From contig NZ_FNUB01000005.1 in NCBI RefSeq assembly GCF_900105985.1, positions 62,001-126,000 of the forward strand: DNA of 64,000 nt, in the 5' to 3' direction. Of this stretch, positions 59,925 to 64,000 are shown in pieces. Each line of letters begins with the position of its first letter. Position 1 is the first letter of the stretch. The notes below the pieces were generated by a model. It was not told the DNA's origin, ran no database searches, and was given only the letters and a program-made list of their open reading frames with translations. The translations under genes and the position numbers were made by a program. Origin of the DNA: Tenacibaculum sp. MAR_2010_89. GTDB lineage: Bacteria > Bacteroidota > Bacteroidia > Flavobacteriales > Flavobacteriaceae.

Positions 59925-60791
59925 TTATTTTCTCATAGGCCTCATTAACCCTTCTTGAGCCACAGAAGCAACCAAAACACCATCTCTTGTGTAAATATTA
60001 CCACAGGCAAAACCACGAGCTCCAAAAGAATTTGGGCTTTCAACAGAAAACAGCATCCAATCGCTAAAATCAAAATCACGATAAAACCACATTGAATGAT
60101 CTAAACTAGCCATTTGTGTATTTCCAAAATGAGCTTTACTCGCATTTGGATACAAACAAGCTGTTAAAATATTATAATCAGAAATATAGGTTAAAATTTG
60201 TTGCTTTACTGCTAATTCTAAATCTTCGACCTCTCCTTTTAGCTTAAACCAAACATCAACAATAGGAGGTAAATCTTTTTGATCTAACGGATTTACAATT
60301 TGTACAGGTTTAAAGTCTATAGGACGTTCAATACTTAAAAAAGATTTCATTTTCTTTGGTAAGAATGCTCCAAACTGATCTAACATATCATTCCAACTTA
60401 ACAATTCTTCAGGTTGTTTTATATCTTTTTTAATTGGCATTTGATGCTCATGACCTTCTTCTACCTTATGAAAAGAGCAGGCCAATATAAAAATAGTTTT
60501 ATCATTTTGATGAGCAGTCACACGCCTAGTAGAAAAACTTCCTCCATCACGAATTGTTTGTACATTATAGGTAATTGGAACTTCTAAATTTCCCGCTTCC
60601 AAAAAATAAGAATGTAACGAATGTAAAATACGTTCTTTAGGAGTAGTTCTATAAGCTGCATTTAATGCCTGAGCTAATACTTGCCCTCCAAAAACATTAG
60701 GACTTCCAATATCTTTACTTATTCCATTAAAGTTTCCTTCTCCTACATCTTCTAATATTAATATATTTAATAACTCCTGAGTATCTTTCAT
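59925..60791 (-). CDS. tesB: Acyl-CoA thioesterase II
   Basis: 288 residues with the double hot-dog fold of TesB: the N-terminal half has NVFGGQVLAQALNAAYRT and LHSLHSYFLEAGNLEVPITYNVQTIRDGGSFSTRRVTAHQ, and the C-terminal half has the catalytic Asp in ASLDHSMWFYRDFDFSDWMLF, followed by the Thr/Gln positions (NIYTRDGVLVASVAQEGLMR). It hydrolyses acyl-CoA to free fatty acid and CoA. Directly downstream of the GNAT-like gene (nine bases), same strand. Confidence 0.92.
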   Translation of the reverse strand: MKDTQELLNILILEDVGEGNFNGISKDIGSPNVFGGQVLAQALNAAYRTTPKERILHSLHSYFLEAGNLEVPITYNVQTIRDGGSFSTRRVTAHQNDKTIFILACSFHKVEEGHEHQMPIKKDIKQPEELLSWNDMLDQFGAFLPKKMKSFLSIERPIDFKPVQIVNPLDQKDLPPIVDVWFKLKGEVEDLELAVKQQILTYISDYNILTACLYPNASKAHFGNTQMASLDHSMWFYRDFDFSDWMLFSVESPNSFGARGFACGNIYTRDGVLVASVAQEGLMRPMRK

Positions 60792-60800
60792 CTTTTTATT

Positions 60801-62006
60801 CTACTTTTCTATCAACGTTTTATCTTTGAACGGGTGTTTTTGCTTAAACTCTGTTGGTTTTATTTTATTTAAAAACAAACTTAATATTTTATTAGGTATT
60901 GTTTTTTTATGACGTAAATAAATTGTCATTTCTTGAGGAACGGCACCTACTGAACTTTTAATTTCACTTGCAGTTCTACCAAAGTTTAAAGTAGTTAGTT
61001 TTTTAGTAATTGCCATAGAAACATAATCATACAACATTCTTTGATAAACAGCATATTGTCTATTCAAACTATAATCTATACCCACAAAATGAGCATCTAA
61101 TGAATTTTGATTAACAATTCCTGATAAAAATCCAACTAATTTATTTTCTAACCAATATCCTTTTAAAATGTAATTATCTCCTAAATTTTCTTTGAGAACT
61201 TTATATGTATTTAAATTAAAATCTCCCAAATTAAAACTAGCACTACTTGACACTTTTTTATATAATTTCGTCATCTCAGGTAGTAAGCTATCTATATTAC
61301 TTTCAGAAATATCTTTCACTTTTAAAGCATTACTTTGCTTTAATGCTTTCTTCGCCTTAACCCTAAACTTTGTTCTCATTGAAGCTAAATAGTCTTCAAA
61401 AAGCACCCAATCTTTATCTAGTTCCAATACCATATTGGGTTCTACTTTAAAAGAATAATAGCCTTCATTATGTAAATCATCAGTAATAACAAGTGACTCT
61501 TTAATGAAATCTTTTATCATAAAAGCGTCAATATCATTTTTTAATGATGTGTTTTGGTTTACAAAATGTAATAATGCTTTCACAAACTGTTGTAAAACAT
61601 CCTTTTTATTTTGATTTGGGTGAATAAAAATACCATGCTCTCCAGTTACAAATGTATTTCCACAAGTAAGTATTTTAAATAGTTTTTCAGAAGATAAAAC
61701 TTTTAATTTTCTACCCATACATTTTACCCACTCAACAATTGACTGCATTTCATTTTGAACACTATCTAAATAAAAATCTATAATTTGTATGGTAGAAAAC
61801 CCTATTGCTTTTTTATCATCATCCAATAAAACAATATAAAAAAACTGAATTTGTGTATTGCTTTTCTCTAAAGCTTCTAAATATTTGGGATTAAAATATA
61901 GGTTATCTAAGCACTGTAGCTCTTTATAAATTTCATCAGGAATTTTATTTATTGATGAAAAATAACGAGCATTAGGGGCATTATTATTACAAGATAAAAT
62001 GTTCAC
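60801..62006 (-). CDS. GNAT-like acyltransferase family protein
   Basis: 401 residues. The middle part (about 215-240, LASMRTKFRVKAKKALKQS) and C-terminal part (GYWLENKLVGFLSGIVNQNSLDAHFVGIDYSLNRQYAVYQRMLYDYVSMAITKKLTTLNFGRTASEIKSSVGA) fit the GNAT fold of the peptidogalycan/FemAB-like group. The acyl donor and target are unknown. The start is a GTG at 62006. It is in one unit with tesB and may belong to lipid or cell-envelope metabolism. Confidence 0.65.
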   Translation of the reverse strand: MNILSCNNNAPNARYFSSINKIPDEIYKELQCLDNLYFNPKYLEALEKSNTQIQFFYIVLLDDDKKAIGFSTIQIIDFYLDSVQNEMQSIVEWVKCMGRKLKVLSSEKLFKILTCGNTFVTGEHGIFIHPNQNKKDVLQQFVKALLHFVNQNTSLKNDIDAFMIKDFIKESLVITDDLHNEGYYSFKVEPNMVLELDKDWVLFEDYLASMRTKFRVKAKKALKQSNALKVKDISESNIDSLLPEMTKLYKKVSSSASFNLGDFNLNTYKVLKENLGDNYILKGYWLENKLVGFLSGIVNQNSLDAHFVGIDYSLNRQYAVYQRMLYDYVSMAITKKLTTLNFGRTASEIKSSVGAVPQEMTIYLRHKKTIPNKILSLFLNKIKPTEFKQKHPFKDKTLIEK

Positions 62007-62068
62007 TAATATTTTATAATTTGAGTGTAAAATACTAAAAGTTTAGCATATATACCATCTTTAATGTA

Positions 62069-63028
62069 TTATACAACTCCTGCATTCCAAACAGGAACAT
62101 TTAACAATTTACTTATTTTAATCATATCACTCAATAAGTATTGTTTATCCCCATGATTTAACAAATTAAACCTATCTCCTTTATTCGTTACTAAATTTAA
62201 CTCATAAGAAAAGTAACTTCCTGAAGAACTGCTGCCTTCTGTGAATTTCTGCAGCACTTGCAAGGCATACACTTGCTGGAAAGGCAGAATTTCGCCACCT
62301 ACAATAATTTTTCTTTTACGCGTATGAATATGCACTTTAGGTGAAAAAAGTAATGCTAAAAAACAGCCTATCAATAAAAATGGCCCTCCAGAAGTAAAAA
62401 AGAGCTTACCTCCCTTCATAAAGGTAAGTGGACTAGTATTAAACTGATAATATTCATAAAAAGAAAAAACTACATAATTTAAACCTATTAATAAAAAACT
62501 CCATGCAAATATCTTTGTAAATGAACTAGACGTTATTTTATACCCTTTTGGAGTTTTCTTAAATGTTTCACTTGCAAAATTACTACCAGAACTTTCTACA
62601 GCTTCCCATGAAATTTGCTCGCCTATAACATCATTTGTATAATCATCAAAAGTAAAGTTTACTTGCTTGTTTTTAGAGGAAGTTTTATTTCTATTAGAAA
62701 TATAACTTGTTGTAACCATCCCAATACCCATAAATGCTAAAACAAGTAACATTCCACCAGTTTTAAAATAGAGAAACTTTTCTTTCCCATATACTTTTGT
62801 GTGTATTGGAACCGTAATTTCTAGCTTTTTTAGCAGATGTTTATCTTTAGAAGTAGGATGTTGCAACTGCCTTAAAGAGTCTAACTTATAAATATCTTTT
62901 TGAAGTGTTAATTGTTTTTCTGCATACTTTTTATATTTACCTTCAAACTCAGGTACAAGTACAAAAAAAACAATACCTAAAGGTATTAATAAAAACAGCC
63001 AAGAGCTTTTATAGGACAACTTTTTCAT
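62069..63028 (-). CDS. Uncharacterised four-segment membrane protein
   Basis: 319 residues with hydrophobic segments near 10-27, 88-106, 172-190 and 210-228, and charged regions between. I do not recognise the family. The last part after the fourth segment (KVHIHTRKRKIIVGGEILPFQQVYALQVLQKFTEGSSSSGSYFSYELNLVTNKGDRFNLLNHGD) has the strand pattern of a bacterial PH-like domain, with the usual form of a line that reads I...RKRKIIVGG. ATG 63028 is chosen over TTG 63046. It is a single gene between the GNAT-like gene and the leuS terminator, on the same strand. Confidence 0.65.
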   Translation of the reverse strand: MKKLSYKSSWLFLLIPLGIVFFVLVPEFEGKYKKYAEKQLTLQKDIYKLDSLRQLQHPTSKDKHLLKKLEITVPIHTKVYGKEKFLYFKTGGMLLVLAFMGIGMVTTSYISNRNKTSSKNKQVNFTFDDYTNDVIGEQISWEAVESSGSNFASETFKKTPKGYKITSSSFTKIFAWSFLLIGLNYVVFSFYEYYQFNTSPLTFMKGGKLFFTSGGPFLLIGCFLALLFSPKVHIHTRKRKIIVGGEILPFQQVYALQVLQKFTEGSSSSGSYFSYELNLVTNKGDRFNLLNHGDKQYLLSDMIKISKLLNVPVWNAGVV

Positions 63029-63079
63029 AGAATATTTTTTGTGCAAATTTGAGAATATTTTTAGTTTTAATCACAAAAA

Positions 63080-63113
63080 AACACCTTAGTTTAATTAAAT
63101 AAACCAAGGTGTT
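63080..63113 (-). terminator. Terminator of leuS
   Basis: On the minus strand AACACCTTGGTTTA pairs with TAAACTAAGGTGTT (14 pairs, one G-U) and is followed by TTTTTTTG. It lies 27 bases after the leuS stop. Confidence 0.85.
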
Positions 63114-63139
63114 TTACTACTTTGTAGTTCAGTGTTTTA

Positions 63140-64000
63140 CTATCCTACTATATTAATAATTTTTCCAGGCACAATAATTACTTTCTTAGGAGTGCGTCCT
63201 TGTAATTGAGCTTGCGTTTTTTCATACGCCATTACAGTTTTCTCTATCTCTTCTTTAGACATATCTAAAGGTAACTCTAACGTAAAACGCATTTTTCCAT
63301 TAAATGAAACTGGGTAATTTTTAGAACTCTCAACTAAATGAGAAGCTTCAAATTTTGGAAAGTTAACTGTTGAAATAGATTCAGCATGTCCTAATTTACT
63401 CCATAATTCTTCTGAAATATGAGGTGCATACGGAGAAATTAATGTTAGCAACGGCTCTAAAATAGCACGTTTATTACATTTTAATGCAGTTAATTCATTC
63501 ACAGCAATCATAAAGGTAGAAACTGAAGTATTAAATGAGAAATTCTCAATATCTTCTTCTACTTTTTTAATTGTTTTATGTAACGTTTTTAACTCATCTT
63601 TTGTTGGTTCATCATCAGAAATAGTGATTCCATTTTCACCAACATATAATTTCCATAATTTTTTTAAGAAAGAATATACCCCTGAAATACCCGAAGTTTT
63701 CCAAGGTTTTGTTTGCTCTAAAGGACCTAAAAACATTTCAAATAAACGTAGTGCATCTGCTCCGTATTCTTCGCAAATGTCATCCGGGTTTACAACATTA
63801 AACCAACGTTTAGACATTTTTTCAACTTCCCTTCCAACTACATATTTATCCCCTTCTAAAATAAACTCAGCATTTTCAAATTGAGGTTGCCATTTCTTAA
63901 GAGCATCTAAATTTAATTCATCAGAAGTGTTTATTAACTTAACATCAACTCTTATTTCATCAGTATCATATTCTTCTTTTAATCCTTTTGAAACGTATTT
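63140..64000 (-). CDS. leuS: Leucyl-tRNA synthetase, C-terminal part (5' end off the window)
   Basis: 286 residues are visible and the frame is open to the last base of the window, so the gene starts to the right. The KMSKS-type motif reads EKMSKRWFNVVNPDDI (Bacteroidota form KMSKR), followed by the anticodon-binding helical domain (EEYGADALRLFEMFLGPLEQTKPWKTSGISGVYSFLKKLW) and the C-terminal domain. It charges tRNA-Leu. An ATG at 63817 that starts within the KMSKR motif is not a real start. One of its substrates, tRNA-Leu(UAG), is encoded at 46918-46999 in the same window. Confidence 0.95.
   Translation of the reverse strand, partial: KYVSKGLKEEYDTDEIRVDVKLINTSDELNLDALKKWQPQFENAEFILEGDKYVVGREVEKMSKRWFNVVNPDDICEEYGADALRLFEMFLGPLEQTKPWKTSGISGVYSFLKKLWKLYVGENGITISDDEPTKDELKTLHKTIKKVEEDIENFSFNTSVSTFMIAVNELTALKCNKRAILEPLLTLISPYAPHISEELWSKLGHAESISTVNFPKFEASHLVESSKNYPVSFNGKMRFTLELPLDMSKEEIEKTVMAYEKTQAQLQGRTPKKVIIVPGKIINIVG

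Overview
The window is a piece of a low-GC chromosome from the phylum Bacteroidota, almost certainly family Flavobacteriaceae (a marine Tenacibaculum- or Polaribacter-like genus is my guess). The evidence is a type IX secretion cargo C-terminal domain and the T9SS component PorZ, SusC-like TonB-dependent receptors, a complete moxR/bat operon, many genes that start with a lysine-rich signal peptide, and repeated use of the Bacteroidota promoter form TTTG(or TTG)-N18-20-TAnnTTTG instead of the sigma-70 -35/-10 form. Layout from left to right: the end of a secreted modular T9SS cargo protein; a CYTH phosphatase; porZ-recO-TonB receptor-DUF3817; an orphan MoaD and a glycerophosphodiester phosphodiesterase; a minus-strand bacteriocin-like operon at about 9.8-14.6 kb; a small cytochrome-b-like membrane protein, plsC and an acyl-ACP desaturase; a 0.5-kb repeat-rich gap; a PLP-dependent Cys/Met lyase with a divergent Lrp/AsnC regulator; housekeeping genes (retropepsin-like protease, tatD, a GH3 N-acetylhexosaminidase, ogt, tadA, lpxH); a second TonB receptor; the moxR-DUF58-batABCDE aerotolerance operon (26.7-35.5 kb); a SulP-Usp-SulP-carbonic anhydrase block (36.1-40.9 kb) that looks like an inorganic-carbon module; the rimP-nusA-infB translation operon; a two-domain universal stress protein; a tRNA-Leu(UAG); an M20 dipeptidase and an S9/DPP-IV lipoprotein; a BlaI/M56 sensor pair with two operators lying on its promoter; a DUF4407 protein; a pair of DUF3857/transglutaminase-like proteins, one of which lacks the catalytic residues; YhhN, TesB, a GNAT-like protein, an unknown membrane protein, and the C-terminal part of leuS running off the right edge. 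The most interesting region is the bacteriocin-like operon. It encodes two short precursors with double-glycine-type leaders and two-cysteine, glycine-rich hydrophobic cores, a 48-residue hydrophobic peptide not previously called, a polytopic membrane protein, a membrane-anchored thioredoxin-like protein with a CxxC site, a small protein, and a C39-peptidase ABC exporter that would cut the leaders and export the cores. Upstream lie a TATTTTTG promoter without an obvious -33 box and, directly behind it, two 17-bp inverted repeats with exactly 22-bp period, as expected for an activator-driven promoter. A strong hairpin plus U-run after the precursor genes could hold back expression of the export genes. 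The genes and cores are readable in the sequence; antimicrobial activity, immunity and regulation are inference.
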